The position numbers and the translations under genes were made by a program. Positions 15,918-24,156 of a stretch of DNA of 64,000 bases are shown here, piece after piece (within the stretch, counting starts at the first letter, position 1; each line of letters opens with the position of its first letter). The stretch is from JBPCNH01 sp051001455. GTDB taxonomy: Bacteria; Actinomycetota; CADDZG01; WHSQ01. Below the pieces are notes generated by a model. The model did not search any database and had not been told where the DNA came from. It saw only the letters and a program-made list of their open reading frames with translations. The DNA lies in assembly GCA_051001455.1 (NCBI GenBank), contig JBPCNH010000038.1, positions 48,580-112,579 of the forward strand. Direction: 5' to 3'.

Positions 15918-16565
15918 GCCGAGGTCGAACGACACCGCGCTGAGCTGAGCGCAGCGTTTCTCACCCAGGTCATCGAAGAACTTCGAGGCTGCCTTTGCGT
16001 CCTTGCCTTTGGCTCCACATACGACCTTGCCGGAGCGGTGATCGGTCACCAGCGTGAGGTACTTGTGGCGCTTGCGCCACGCGATCTCGTCCATGCCGAT
16101 CTCGAAGAGGTCGCTCAGACGATCGGGGTCGAGTTCGTCGGCGACGACCCGGAAGATGATGGCCCCGACGGTGCGCCAGGCGATCCGCAGCAGACGCTCG
16201 ATCGAGCTCTTGTCGGTCTTGACCGCGAGCCACGCGGCCAGGCACTCGAAGTCGCGCGTGAACCCTGAGTTGTGGCGGGCGAACGGCACCCCTTCGCGCA
16301 CCCCGTGAGAGGGGCAGCGGAGTCGGCGTAGACGAGCCTTGATCACCAGGCGCCAGCAGCCGAGGTCGAGATGACGCCACACCGAGTGGACGACCTGGTC
16401 GTTGTGGCGCGCCCTGGTGGAGTGATCGCACAGCGGACACACCAACCTTCTCCTCCTCAGGGCAACGGTCACCACGACGCGGTCGGCGAGGAACTCGACC
16501 GCCCGGACATTCATGCCGGGCAGAGCCAGAAGATGCTTGAATGCTGTAGTGACACGCATGGGCAC
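15813..16565 (-). pseudogene. ISL3 transposase, N-terminal fragment with chimeric tail
   Basis: A 250-residue frame whose first 216 residues are a normal ISL3-family start: a zinc-finger region (CPLCDHSTRARHN, then LRCPSHGVREG), a helix-turn-helix region, and the beginning of the DDE domain (IGMDEIAWRKRHKYLTLV). After AVSFDLG (about 15918) the last 34 residues have no relation to the family. The central and C-terminal catalytic residues are absent here, so the protein cannot be a working transposase alone. The matching C-terminal piece is at 14051-14182. Confidence 0.88.
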
Positions 16566-16696
16566 GACCTCCAGGTCCGGTTGGTTTTGTCACCCCGAAC
16601 CTAGGGGCGTGCCCTGCGTGCATCTTGGATTTGCGGCCTCGTGTCACCTTTCCCTTGCGGAGCAAGGCTTCCAGTCTCAATCGCGCTGAATCTCAG

Positions 16697-16718
16697 CTAC
16701 ATCCATGTCAGGTGGCCC
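16697..16718. repeat. ISL3-like terminal inverted repeat, right
   Basis: The reverse complement begins GGGCCACCTGACATG and matches the left end at 18 of 22 positions, including an uninterrupted eight-base block and a seven-base block. Confidence 0.8.
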
Positions 16719-16726
16719 CTAAATGA
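16719..16726. repeat. 8-bp target-site duplication, right copy
   Basis: CTAAATGA, identical to 14020-14027, adjoins the right inverted repeat. Confidence 0.85.
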
Positions 16727-16763
16727 ACCCTGCCGCACCTGATGATCTTCACCCGTTGAAGCG

Positions 16764-18242
16764 CTAACCCGTCGGGGTCGGAGTCGGCACATCCGCAGGG
16801 ACCGGCGCAGGCTCCTCATCGACTGCGTCCTCCGAACCGGGTGGGACCAGGGGGCCCGGGTCGATCAACGAGCGGCGCGACACTTCGAAGTTGCCGCCGA
16901 GTCCACTGAATCGGATGTAGTCGATGGCTATGGCGCGCCCGCCCGAGAAATAGACGACCTCGGCTTCGTAATCTAGGTCCACCTCTTGGGTGAAAGTCTT
17001 CAGTCCGCTGGCACCGGTGGAGCCGACCGCGAGCAGACGGGTTCCACGGTCGTGTTCATCGATGGCCCGATGGTAGTGACCCGAGAGGATCAAGGGAACG
17101 AGACCGAAGGACGCTTCCGCCACGCGGTGGTCGTGAACGACCAGCACGTCCGGCGCTTCTTCTACGACGGCGGCGGCGACCTCATCCCCCTCTGCGAGAC
17201 GGATCTCAGCCGCCTCACCAGGCGGCAACAGGTTCCAATTCGTGTAGGTCGGGTCGGGCCAGCCGAGGAACCTGATGCCTTCTATCTCTACGACCTGGCG
17301 CGATACCAGCTCTGCGTTAGGCAGGGCCTCCACCGCGCGCCGCACCTCAGCGGAGTCATGGTTACCCGGTACGAAGTAGTACGGGACGGGCATCCTTCTC
17401 AGCTGATCGACAATCCTGGTTTCGAGATCGACCCCGAAATTAGTCAGGTCCCCGGTGTCCACGATGGCATCCACCTCGAAACGCCGGGCAAGCTGCCGCG
17501 CTATCTCCACCCCGACGGGATTGGAATGGATGTCACTGACGTGAAGGATGGCCGTGCTGTCGATGCGCGGGTCGACGTTCGGTCTCGCCAACAAGCCCAT
17601 CACATCGGATAGCCGGTCCGCCGCCGTGGTGAACCGGGACGTAACTTCCGGAAGAGAGAAGGTGCCACGATTCAAGGCCGCTATGACTACCGGAGCGCGG
17701 GTCAACTCGCCGGTGAAACGCGGCTCCTCGAAAGCAGCGACGTTGAACGTCACCGCCGTTACCGCCAGCACTATCGCAACCGCCGCTCCCCCTCCGGCGG
17801 CGGCGCTCATCACGTAAGGCCAGCGGCGGCGCGGAAGTACCGCCGTCGCAACGGCTCCCAAGAAGATGCCCCCGATCAAAACCCGGACGCCCAGCTCGAT
17901 CCCCAATCGGCGTAAGCCCTTTTCGATCTGCCCTCTGAGTACCCGCGTCCCACCGGGCTGCGACAGTCCGTCGGTCAATTCCGTAACGTCGACCTCGGTG
18001 AGTGATACCTCCAACGTCATGGGGACCCAGTGCGTCCGAGCCGTGATGGTGCCGAGAGGTGGCACTAGCATGCGCGTTCCGGAGTTACCCGCGGTGACTC
18101 GAGCAGAAAGAGCTGCCGGACCTATCGTCTGCCGGACCGGCGGCACCAGACCGATCGCCGCCAGCGCAACGAAGGCACCTACGAGGGCGGCTATGACGAA
18201 AAGGCCCGGCTTCTTCAGCTTGTCAAGACGAGGGCGTTTCAT
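16764..18242 (-). CDS. Membrane-anchored metallophosphoesterase
   Basis: A 492-residue protein with an N-terminal membrane segment (residues 11-33), a 75-residue loop, two or more further membrane segments (around residues 115-165), then a calcineurin-type phosphoesterase domain. Metal-site motifs in order: VSDIHSN, DTGDLTNFG, PGNHDS, VVHDHR and SGHYHRA. The C-terminus is Pro/Thr-rich. The substrate is unknown. ATG 18242 is used because the membrane segment begins soon after it, but the AAGGAG in front directly abuts this ATG, which is unusually close. The gene is divergent from the crotonase gene, with 48 bases between the starts. Confidence 0.82.
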   Translation of the reverse strand: MKRPRLDKLKKPGLFVIAALVGAFVALAAIGLVPPVRQTIGPAALSARVTAGNSGTRMLVPPLGTITARTHWVPMTLEVSLTEVDVTELTDGLSQPGGTRVLRGQIEKGLRRLGIELGVRVLIGGIFLGAVATAVLPRRRWPYVMSAAAGGGAAVAIVLAVTAVTFNVAAFEEPRFTGELTRAPVVIAALNRGTFSLPEVTSRFTTAADRLSDVMGLLARPNVDPRIDSTAILHVSDIHSNPVGVEIARQLARRFEVDAIVDTGDLTNFGVDLETRIVDQLRRMPVPYYFVPGNHDSAEVRRAVEALPNAELVSRQVVEIEGIRFLGWPDPTYTNWNLLPPGEAAEIRLAEGDEVAAAVVEEAPDVLVVHDHRVAEASFGLVPLILSGHYHRAIDEHDRGTRLLAVGSTGASGLKTFTQEVDLDYEAEVVYFSGGRAIAIDYIRFSGLGGNFEVSRRSLIDPGPLVPPGSEDAVDEEPAPVPADVPTPTPTG

Positions 18243-18290
18243 CTCCTTAGCCTGCCATCGTCTTGAAGTGTCTCGGCTACCCTTCGCGGC

Positions 18291-19058
18291 GTGAGCAAGA
18301 TCCTCGTCTCCGTGGACGGTCCCAGGGCCGACTTGCGTCTGAACCGCCCCGAGACGCTGAACGCCATGGACTTCGACGTCTTCGACGGCCTTGTCGCGTC
18401 GATCCAGGAGATCGCCGTAAAGGAGGACGTGCGGGTCCTTGTCGTATCCGGCCGGGGCGGCTCGTTTTCGAGCGGGATCGACGTCTCTTCCTTTGGAGGC
18501 ATCGCGGAGGGACCGGGCGCGATGATCGCGCGGGCGCAAGCCGGGTACCGGGCCTTGACGGCCCTCCCCATCCCCACGATCGCGAAGGTCGAGGGGCACG
18601 CACTCGGCGCCGGACTACAGCTCGCCTTGGCTTGCGACCTGCGGATCGTGGCGGCCGACGCTCGGATGGGCTTGCTCGAGACCAACTATGGCTTGATCCC
18701 CGATCTCGGCGGTTCGACGCTTCTTCCCCGCCTCGTTGGACCCAGCCGCGCCAAGAAGATGATCTGGTTGGCCGAACAGGTGGACGGCGAAGAAGCCCAC
18801 CGGATCGGATTGGCGGACATGGTCGTTCCGGCAGACCAGTTGCGCGCAGCCGTTGACGATCTAGCCGCCGCCCTGTTGGATCGGCCGGCAACGGCAACGC
18901 GGGCCGTTAAGTCGGTTGTCGACGCCGCCCACCAAGGAGACGTCGCCGCCGGGATGGACAGAGAAGCCGTTGCCCAGGAACGGTGTATGACGGCTCCGGA
19001 TTTCGCAGAGACGATGATGCGGGGACTGCAGCGACGAAAGGAACGCTACTCGGGTTAG
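18291..19058 (+). CDS. Enoyl-CoA hydratase/isomerase (crotonase) family protein
   Basis: A 255-residue crotonase-fold protein. The CoA/oxyanion region (SGRGGSFSSGIDVSSFGG, then VEGHALGAGLQLALACDLRI) and the first catalytic-Glu block (GLLETNYGLIPDLGGSTLLPRLVG) are clear. The position matching the second catalytic Glu of true hydratases (AMEM in rat crotonase) appears to be Lys in RAKKMIW, so isomerase, lyase or thioesterase chemistry is also possible. Start is GTG 18291. It lies near the lysine-fermentation cluster, whose product is crotonyl-CoA. The 3' end overlaps the convergent HAD gene by four bases. Confidence 0.85.
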   Translation: MSKILVSVDGPRADLRLNRPETLNAMDFDVFDGLVASIQEIAVKEDVRVLVVSGRGGSFSSGIDVSSFGGIAEGPGAMIARAQAGYRALTALPIPTIAKVEGHALGAGLQLALACDLRIVAADARMGLLETNYGLIPDLGGSTLLPRLVGPSRAKKMIWLAEQVDGEEAHRIGLADMVVPADQLRAAVDDLAAALLDRPATATRAVKSVVDAAHQGDVAAGMDREAVAQERCMTAPDFAETMMRGLQRRKERYSG

Positions 19059-19771
19059 CCGTTCCCGAAGCATTCGAGAAGGGCCGCATGATTGTCGATC
19101 ACGCACTCGGCCTCGGTAGCGCTCGATCTGTCATCGTGGACACCTTTGAATCGAACGGCATGCATGCCGATGTCATGGGCTCCTGCGATATCGGTGCGTT
19201 TGAGATCGCCGACATGACAAGCCTCGGGAGGCCTGACCCCCAGCTCTGCCAGCGCTTTGGCGAATATCTCGTTGCCGGGCTTGGGTACGCCCACCTCGTC
19301 CGAGAAACAGAAGACCTCGATGTGTTCGGCCAAACCCGCGTCCTCCAGCAACCGGCGAACGACGCGTCCGCTTGAGAATCCCGTATCGCACACGAGGCCG
19401 ATCCCCAAACCGCGTGTACGGATCTCCTGCAACACCTCGACTGCTCCCTCGACGGCCTCTACCCCGCCCTCGAGCGAGGCTTCCTCGAATGCGCGGCTCA
19501 ACTCTTCTATAGAAGCGTCGTCGGAGATCCCGTGCGCTTCGAGACAGTACGCAGCCATCCTGCCGGGACCGAACGTTTCGATCTGCTTCCAGGCATCTTC
19601 ATGCCGCGTCCATGCTTCGTCGAGAAGGTTCTCTAGGGCCGCGTCATCCAGGTCCAAGAAACGACTAAGGGCGCTCTTCCGAAGTTGGTGAGCGCCCTTA
19701 GGGTCTCTATCTTTGAGCAATGTGCCCCAGCAGTCGTAGGTCACCGCCCGGATGCCGTCCAGTCTTTTCAC
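19055..19771 (-). CDS. HAD-superfamily hydrolase
   Basis: A protein of about 238 residues with the HAD motifs: motif I is degenerate (VTYDCWGTLL, Asp then Trp-Gly), motif II is VCDTGFSS, and motifs III/IV are KPGNEIF and HVGDLKRTDIAGAHDIGM. It is probably a phosphatase acting on a small metabolite; the substrate is unknown. The first ATG (19780) directly abuts a perfect AGGAGG, leaving no spacing. The GTG three codons later (19771) is nine bases from the site and is taken as the start. It lies downstream of the kal gene on the same strand. Confidence 0.82.
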   Translation of the reverse strand: MKRLDGIRAVTYDCWGTLLKDRDPKGAHQLRKSALSRFLDLDDAALENLLDEAWTRHEDAWKQIETFGPGRMAAYCLEAHGISDDASIEELSRAFEEASLEGGVEAVEGAVEVLQEIRTRGLGIGLVCDTGFSSGRVVRRLLEDAGLAEHIEVFCFSDEVGVPKPGNEIFAKALAELGVRPPEACHVGDLKRTDIAGAHDIGMHAVRFKGVHDDRSSATEAECVIDNHAALLECFGNG

Positions 19772-19878
19772 AGGCACCATCCTCCTCGCAAGATGCTCGA
19801 TCCACGTTGGAAGCAGGGGCCCAGCCTAACCATCCTCAGGGAGGGATGTAACCCGGTCGAGAGAAAGACCCGGCCGTC

Positions 19879-20274
19879 TCAGTCGCCGGACCGACGAACC
19901 CGTTCCAGCGGGATGACGCAGGTCCCTGTGGCTCGCGCCACGATCTCCGGCTCGTCCACAACCTCGGCAGCGGAATCGGCGATGTCTGGCCGGGGGATGA
20001 TGTAACGACGCGCCTCGAAACGCATCTCCCTGGAGGTGTTGCCCGAGCGAATGATCGCTCCGTGGATCTCCAGGAAGTCCCCGGCTCGGACCGGCGCGAG
20101 GAACTCGACCTCGGAATAGCCGGCGAAGAGACCTTCATCACCGTCGGAGCGGATACAGAGCTCGGTGGCGACATCTCCGAAGAGCTCCATCACGTGCGCT
20201 CCGTCCACCAGGCCTCCGCCGTAATGAGCATCAGAGGAAGCGATCCGGACCCTCAGCGTCGCCGCGATAGTCAC
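19879..20274 (-). CDS. kal: 3-aminobutyryl-CoA ammonia lyase
   Basis: A 131-residue hotdog-fold enzyme that removes ammonia from L-3-aminobutyryl-CoA to give crotonyl-CoA, the last nitrogen-releasing step of lysine fermentation. Recognised from SSDAHYGGGLVDGAHVMELFGD and EVEFLAPVRAGDFLEIHG together with its context. Its ATG overlaps the kamE stop (ATGA at 20271-20274). It is the last gene of the lysine operon. The gene for the preceding enzyme, 3-keto-5-aminohexanoate cleavage enzyme, is not in the window. Confidence 0.88.
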   Translation of the reverse strand: MTIAATLRVRIASSDAHYGGGLVDGAHVMELFGDVATELCIRSDGDEGLFAGYSEVEFLAPVRAGDFLEIHGAIIRSGNTSREMRFEARRYIIPRPDIADSAAEVVDEPEIVARATGTCVIPLERVRRSGD

Positions 20275-21023
20275 GTGCTCACCACCGGATGACCCGTAGA
20301 ACGCCGGACCACGGCGTGAGTCAAGTAGGCAGCCACGTCGGACGGCGTCGTCCCCCTGCCGAATATGCGGTCGTAACCGAGCTCGACGCTCTGCTCGGGG
20401 CTGAAACGAGGCCCCCCGCCCACCAAGATGACACGATCCCTTGATCCCGCCTCGATCAACGCGTCCCGAACCTCGGTCAGATGGAGGATATGAGCGTCAC
20501 GTTGCGTGACTACCTGGGAGACGAGGACCGCATCAGCCTTCTCGGCAGCCACCACCTCGACGATATCCGCCGGGTCGACCTGAGATCCCATGTTGAGCAC
20601 TCGCATCTCCGAGAAGTATTCAAGACCGTGATCCCCCGCGAAACCTTTCATCGAGAGGATCGCATCCAGTCCCACCGTGTGGGCGTCCGTCCCGGTGCAA
20701 GCACCGACCACCACGAGCTGTCGCTTCAGATTCTCGCGGATCAGATGATTCACTTCCTGGTAGGTAAGCTCGGGCCACTCGCTCTCTGCAACAACTAGAT
20801 CGTCCGTCTGGACCGAATACCTGGTGGAGCCATAGATCACGAAGAAAGTGAACCCGGATCCGACCGGCGTCATGTGGACCACCAGGGCCTTGTCGAAGCC
20901 CATCTTGCCGGCGAGGTCCAAGGCTGCCTGGCGGGCGCGCTCCGATGCCTCGATGGGGAGCGTGAAAGAGAGCTGCACCTTGCCGTCGCCGGTCCAATCC
21001 CCATATGGCTTGATAACCGGCAT
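20271..21023 (-). CDS. kamE: Lysine 5,6-aminomutase beta subunit
   Basis: The 250-residue beta subunit of the adenosylcobalamin- and PLP-dependent enzyme that moves the terminal amino group of beta-lysine (or D-lysine) to C5. It carries the cobalamin DxHxxG motif in GTDAHTVGLDAIL. Shortly after comes MKGFAGDHGLEYF, whose Lys is the likely PLP lysine. The Rossmann-like C-terminal domain ends with a GGGPRFSPE block. ATG 21023 overlaps the kamD stop by one base (TGATG). A longer upstream frame inside kamD was rejected. Confidence 0.93.
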   Translation of the reverse strand: MPVIKPYGDWTGDGKVQLSFTLPIEASERARQAALDLAGKMGFDKALVVHMTPVGSGFTFFVIYGSTRYSVQTDDLVVAESEWPELTYQEVNHLIRENLKRQLVVVGACTGTDAHTVGLDAILSMKGFAGDHGLEYFSEMRVLNMGSQVDPADIVEVVAAEKADAVLVSQVVTQRDAHILHLTEVRDALIEAGSRDRVILVGGGPRFSPEQSVELGYDRIFGRGTTPSDVAAYLTHAVVRRSTGHPVVST

Positions 21024-22621
21024 CAGTTGAGACCCAACCGGACGGTCAAGCCATCGACGATCGGATTGACGTAGCCGTCGGCCTTCTCCACCACCCCGTC
21101 GAGACCCTTTCCGCCATCCCGAGGTCGGGCGGTATCCGCGAACATCCCCGCCTCGATGGCGGCGAACATCCCGATATCCGCGACCTTGCGCAGCATCTGC
21201 CGGCACTCCTCGAGCACCTGGGACGCCCGCCGCTCGACCGAACCACCCTTCTCGAAGACCAACTCCCCCGCCAGAGCGCGGGCTCCGCGGAACACGTAGT
21301 TGGCATTGTTCAACGCCAGATCCCTATCCGATAGGAAAGGCGTGTGCACGCCTTCGGAGAGCATGCCGAGAAGCATGATGTCCTGTCCGGTGAGTGCGCC
21401 TATCAGGTTGAACATTCCGTCGAGCAAGAATCCTTGGAAGATGTCACCGGTCATGTGCTTGGTCGGAGGCATGTACTTGAGCGGAGCATCGGGGAAACAT
21501 TCGCGGATCAATTGTGCGTGCGCCAGCTCGAGCATGATCTGATCCTCGACGGCAGGGTCTATCTCGAACGCATGGCCCAGTCCCATCTGTTCGCGCGGCA
21601 GACCCGCGGCAAGAGCCGAACGCTCGTTCAGGAGCTGGGACGCCAGAACCGTATGAGCGGCGTCAACCGCGTCGGCAGTGGTCAAATAGTTGTCCTCGCC
21701 GGTGTTGATGATGATTCCGGCGAGAGAATGGATCATCCGCGAGAAATGCTGATCGATGAACGTCCTCTGCATGTTGATATCGCGGAAGATGATCCCGTAC
21801 ATACAGTCGTTCAACATCATGTCGAGGCGCTCTAACGCAGCCATCGCGGCGATCTCCGGCATGCATAGCCCGCTGGCATAGTTCGTGAGCCTGATATAGC
21901 GGCCCACCTCCTCACCAACCTCGTCCAGGGCCCGCCGCATCAGGCGGAAGTTCTCCTGGGTCGCGAAGGTTCCGGCGAAACCATCCTCGGTGTCCCCGTA
22001 CGGGACATAGTCGAGAAGCGACTGGCCGGTAGAACGGATCACGGCGATGATGTCTGCGCCGTTGCGTGCGGCCGACTGCGCCTGGGGGATGTCCTCATGG
22101 ATATTCCCCGTAGCGACTATCAGGTAGCGCCACGGTTTCGGCGCTTCACCGGTTCGAGCTATGGCTTCGGAACGCAAGCGAGAAGCAGACGCGATGTTGT
22201 CGATCGCGTCGGAAGCCTCACGTTTCGCTCGCTCGTGGGCGATGGCGAGATCTGGGCCCTCAGGCCACTCGGGCCGTTGCTCGCCGGCCGCGATCGCAGC
22301 CGCAGCCGAACGGACGTCACCGCACCCAGATTCAACGGCGTGGAAGAAAGGGATCGCCACGCCTCGGTCGAGACCGACGGCCGCCTTTACCTCGTCCACG
22401 ACGCGGTTCGGGATGGGCACGGCGTCGGTTCCCGTACCCTGCACGCCGTCCACGCCGACGAGCCGCAAACATGCCCGCTCTATGGAAACCGTCGAGTGAC
22501 TACGGGCGAGGATCTCGATCGGTTCTGAGATCTCCTGCGCCAGCATCCGACACTCGTGCAGAGCGTCTTCGTCGATCGCCAGGCGGCCAACCGGCCTGGT
22601 GAATCCCACGGGACGACTCAT
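21023..22621 (-). CDS. kamD: Lysine 5,6-aminomutase alpha subunit
   Basis: The 532-residue catalytic alpha subunit (TIM barrel) of lysine 5,6-aminomutase, partner of KamE. Recognised from blocks such as YLIVATGNIHEDIPQAQSAA, RSTGQSLLDYVPYG, NYASGLCMPEIAA and PPTKHMTGDIFQG. The start at ATG 22621 overlaps the amidohydrolase stop by four bases. The MutS-like reactivation proteins found beside these genes in some Clostridia are not seen here. Confidence 0.93.
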   Translation of the reverse strand: MSRPVGFTRPVGRLAIDEDALHECRMLAQEISEPIEILARSHSTVSIERACLRLVGVDGVQGTGTDAVPIPNRVVDEVKAAVGLDRGVAIPFFHAVESGCGDVRSAAAAIAAGEQRPEWPEGPDLAIAHERAKREASDAIDNIASASRLRSEAIARTGEAPKPWRYLIVATGNIHEDIPQAQSAARNGADIIAVIRSTGQSLLDYVPYGDTEDGFAGTFATQENFRLMRRALDEVGEEVGRYIRLTNYASGLCMPEIAAMAALERLDMMLNDCMYGIIFRDINMQRTFIDQHFSRMIHSLAGIIINTGEDNYLTTADAVDAAHTVLASQLLNERSALAAGLPREQMGLGHAFEIDPAVEDQIMLELAHAQLIRECFPDAPLKYMPPTKHMTGDIFQGFLLDGMFNLIGALTGQDIMLLGMLSEGVHTPFLSDRDLALNNANYVFRGARALAGELVFEKGGSVERRASQVLEECRQMLRKVADIGMFAAIEAGMFADTARPRDGGKGLDGVVEKADGYVNPIVDGLTVRLGLN

Positions 22622-24156
22622 GAGACTTCCGCCTCGGCGACCGGCCACACCCTCCGGCCGGCGATCCACGTACCGAGCACCTCGGTAGCGAGGAGTTCCT
22701 CATCCGAGCATCTGAGGGGATCTCGATCGACGTGGACCAGGTCGGCAACCGCGCCCTGTTCGAGAGATCCATCGAGACCCGGACCGTAGGCCAATGCGCG
22801 TGAGCCGAGCGTATGCAGCTTTAGAGCCATGATCTTGCCCGTTGCCTCGTCCTCAACGTGATGCGATCGCAGAGAGACCATCTGCAAGAACGGATCCAGA
22901 GGCGTAACGGTTGAGTCCGATCCCGCGCCGACCATGAGGCCTGCCTCTAGCATCGACGCGAAGCGATTCATGCCGAGAGCCCTATCAACACCGATGCGCG
23001 ATGCATACAGACCCTCTTCTCCGCCCCAGAATCGGTCGAACGCGGGCTGAACGCTCACGCGCAGGCGTAGATCCGCGGCGCGGGCGATCAGATCGTCGGT
23101 CCCGCATTCGAAATGTTCGATCCGATGTCCCAACGAGCGCACCTTCGCCAGTCCCACCTCGGCAGCAACCTTCTCCCACGTTCCGATCGCTTGCTCGATG
23201 GCTGCGTCGCCGATGGCATGGACGCCTACCTGCAGATCGGCTTCTTGCGCCTCCCGGAAGAATTCGAAGAGGGCGTCGTCATCTCGGTAAGAGATCCCCG
23301 ACGCCGGGGAACCAGCCGGAGGCGGGTCGGTGTAAGGCTCTTTCATCCACGCGGTGTGCGAGCCGAATGAACCGTCGAGGAAATAGTCGCCGCCGATCCG
23401 ATGGAAACCCATATCCGACACCCGCTGCACGTCGGTAGCTGCGATGTAGGGCACGACCCAAAGGGCCATGTCCGCGACCGCTTCCGTCAACACATCGAAG
23501 GCCTCCCATCCTCGCCATTCGACGATGTGCATCTCGTGGACGGAAGCGACACCTTTCGAGTAGGCCAACCTGACGGCCGCACGGATCGCTTCGATGGCTT
23601 CTTGGCGCGGCAGGTTCCCCTCGAACCAGGACCAAGCGGCCGCGGCCGCTTGCTCACGCAGGTAACCCGTCGGGCGCCCTTCTGCATCGACGTCGACCCC
23701 CTCGAGGCCGGACACATCGAGACCATCCAGCAAGGTGCTGGAAACGACGCATGAATGCATATCCGCGCGCGCCACCAAAGCAGGTCGCGCCCCGACAGCA
23801 TGATCGAGCTTGTTCCTATCGAGTGGCTCGTCCAGAGGATCCTCGAAGTTGCCTCCGAATAGCGGTCCTTCGGACCGCGCCGCCCTCTCTGCCAGACGCC
23901 CCAGGATGGAAGCGGTCTTCTTCTCCCCACGCAGATCCAGCCCGGCCGCGTACAAGCCGGTAGCGGGAAGGTGCACGTGTGCGTCCACGAACGCCGGATG
24001 GACGATCCCTCCGTCCAGGTCGACCGTGCGATCCGCGGTGGGACGGTCTTCACCCGCCCCTAGAGCCGAGATCTTGCCCCCCTCGACCAGCAGCCAATCC
24101 GCGTACGTCCTGGACGGGACCCTCAGGAATCGCGCTCCCCGAAAGAGCGTCTTCAC
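22618..24156 (-). CDS. Metal-dependent amidohydrolase (YtcJ-like)
   Basis: A 512-residue enzyme of the amidohydrolase superfamily. The HxH metal motif is in FVDAHVHLPATG. Later metal-site and catalytic blocks are GVHAIGDAAI, GHRIEHFE and GAGSDSTVTPLDPF. The N-terminal small beta domain (LLVEGGKISALG) is typical. The substrate is unknown. It is locked into the lysine operon by four-base overlaps on both sides (GTG start inside the kdd stop, stop inside the kamD start), so it is probably made with the pathway. It might release lysine or a pathway intermediate from an N-acyl or lactam form; that is inference. Confidence 0.85.
   Translation of the reverse strand: MKTLFRGARFLRVPSRTYADWLLVEGGKISALGAGEDRPTADRTVDLDGGIVHPAFVDAHVHLPATGLYAAGLDLRGEKKTASILGRLAERAARSEGPLFGGNFEDPLDEPLDRNKLDHAVGARPALVARADMHSCVVSSTLLDGLDVSGLEGVDVDAEGRPTGYLREQAAAAAWSWFEGNLPRQEAIEAIRAAVRLAYSKGVASVHEMHIVEWRGWEAFDVLTEAVADMALWVVPYIAATDVQRVSDMGFHRIGGDYFLDGSFGSHTAWMKEPYTDPPPAGSPASGISYRDDDALFEFFREAQEADLQVGVHAIGDAAIEQAIGTWEKVAAEVGLAKVRSLGHRIEHFECGTDDLIARAADLRLRVSVQPAFDRFWGGEEGLYASRIGVDRALGMNRFASMLEAGLMVGAGSDSTVTPLDPFLQMVSLRSHHVEDEATGKIMALKLHTLGSRALAYGPGLDGSLEQGAVADLVHVDRDPLRCSDEELLATEVLGTWIAGRRVWPVAEAEVS

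Larger units (their letters stand above)
14028..16718. mobile_element. ISL3-family element with split transposase and ferritin-like cargo
   Basis: A 2,691-bp unit bounded by terminal inverted repeats (14028-14049 and 16697-16718, 18 of 22 positions matching) and flanked by identical 8-bp direct repeats. The transposase runs on the minus strand. About 216 N-terminal residues lie at 15918-16565 and about 43 C-terminal residues at 14051-14182; roughly 150 central residues are missing. Two ferritin-like genes occupy the gap. Either cargo replaced the middle of a resident IS, or the whole unit moved using a transposase supplied from elsewhere. Confidence 0.82.
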
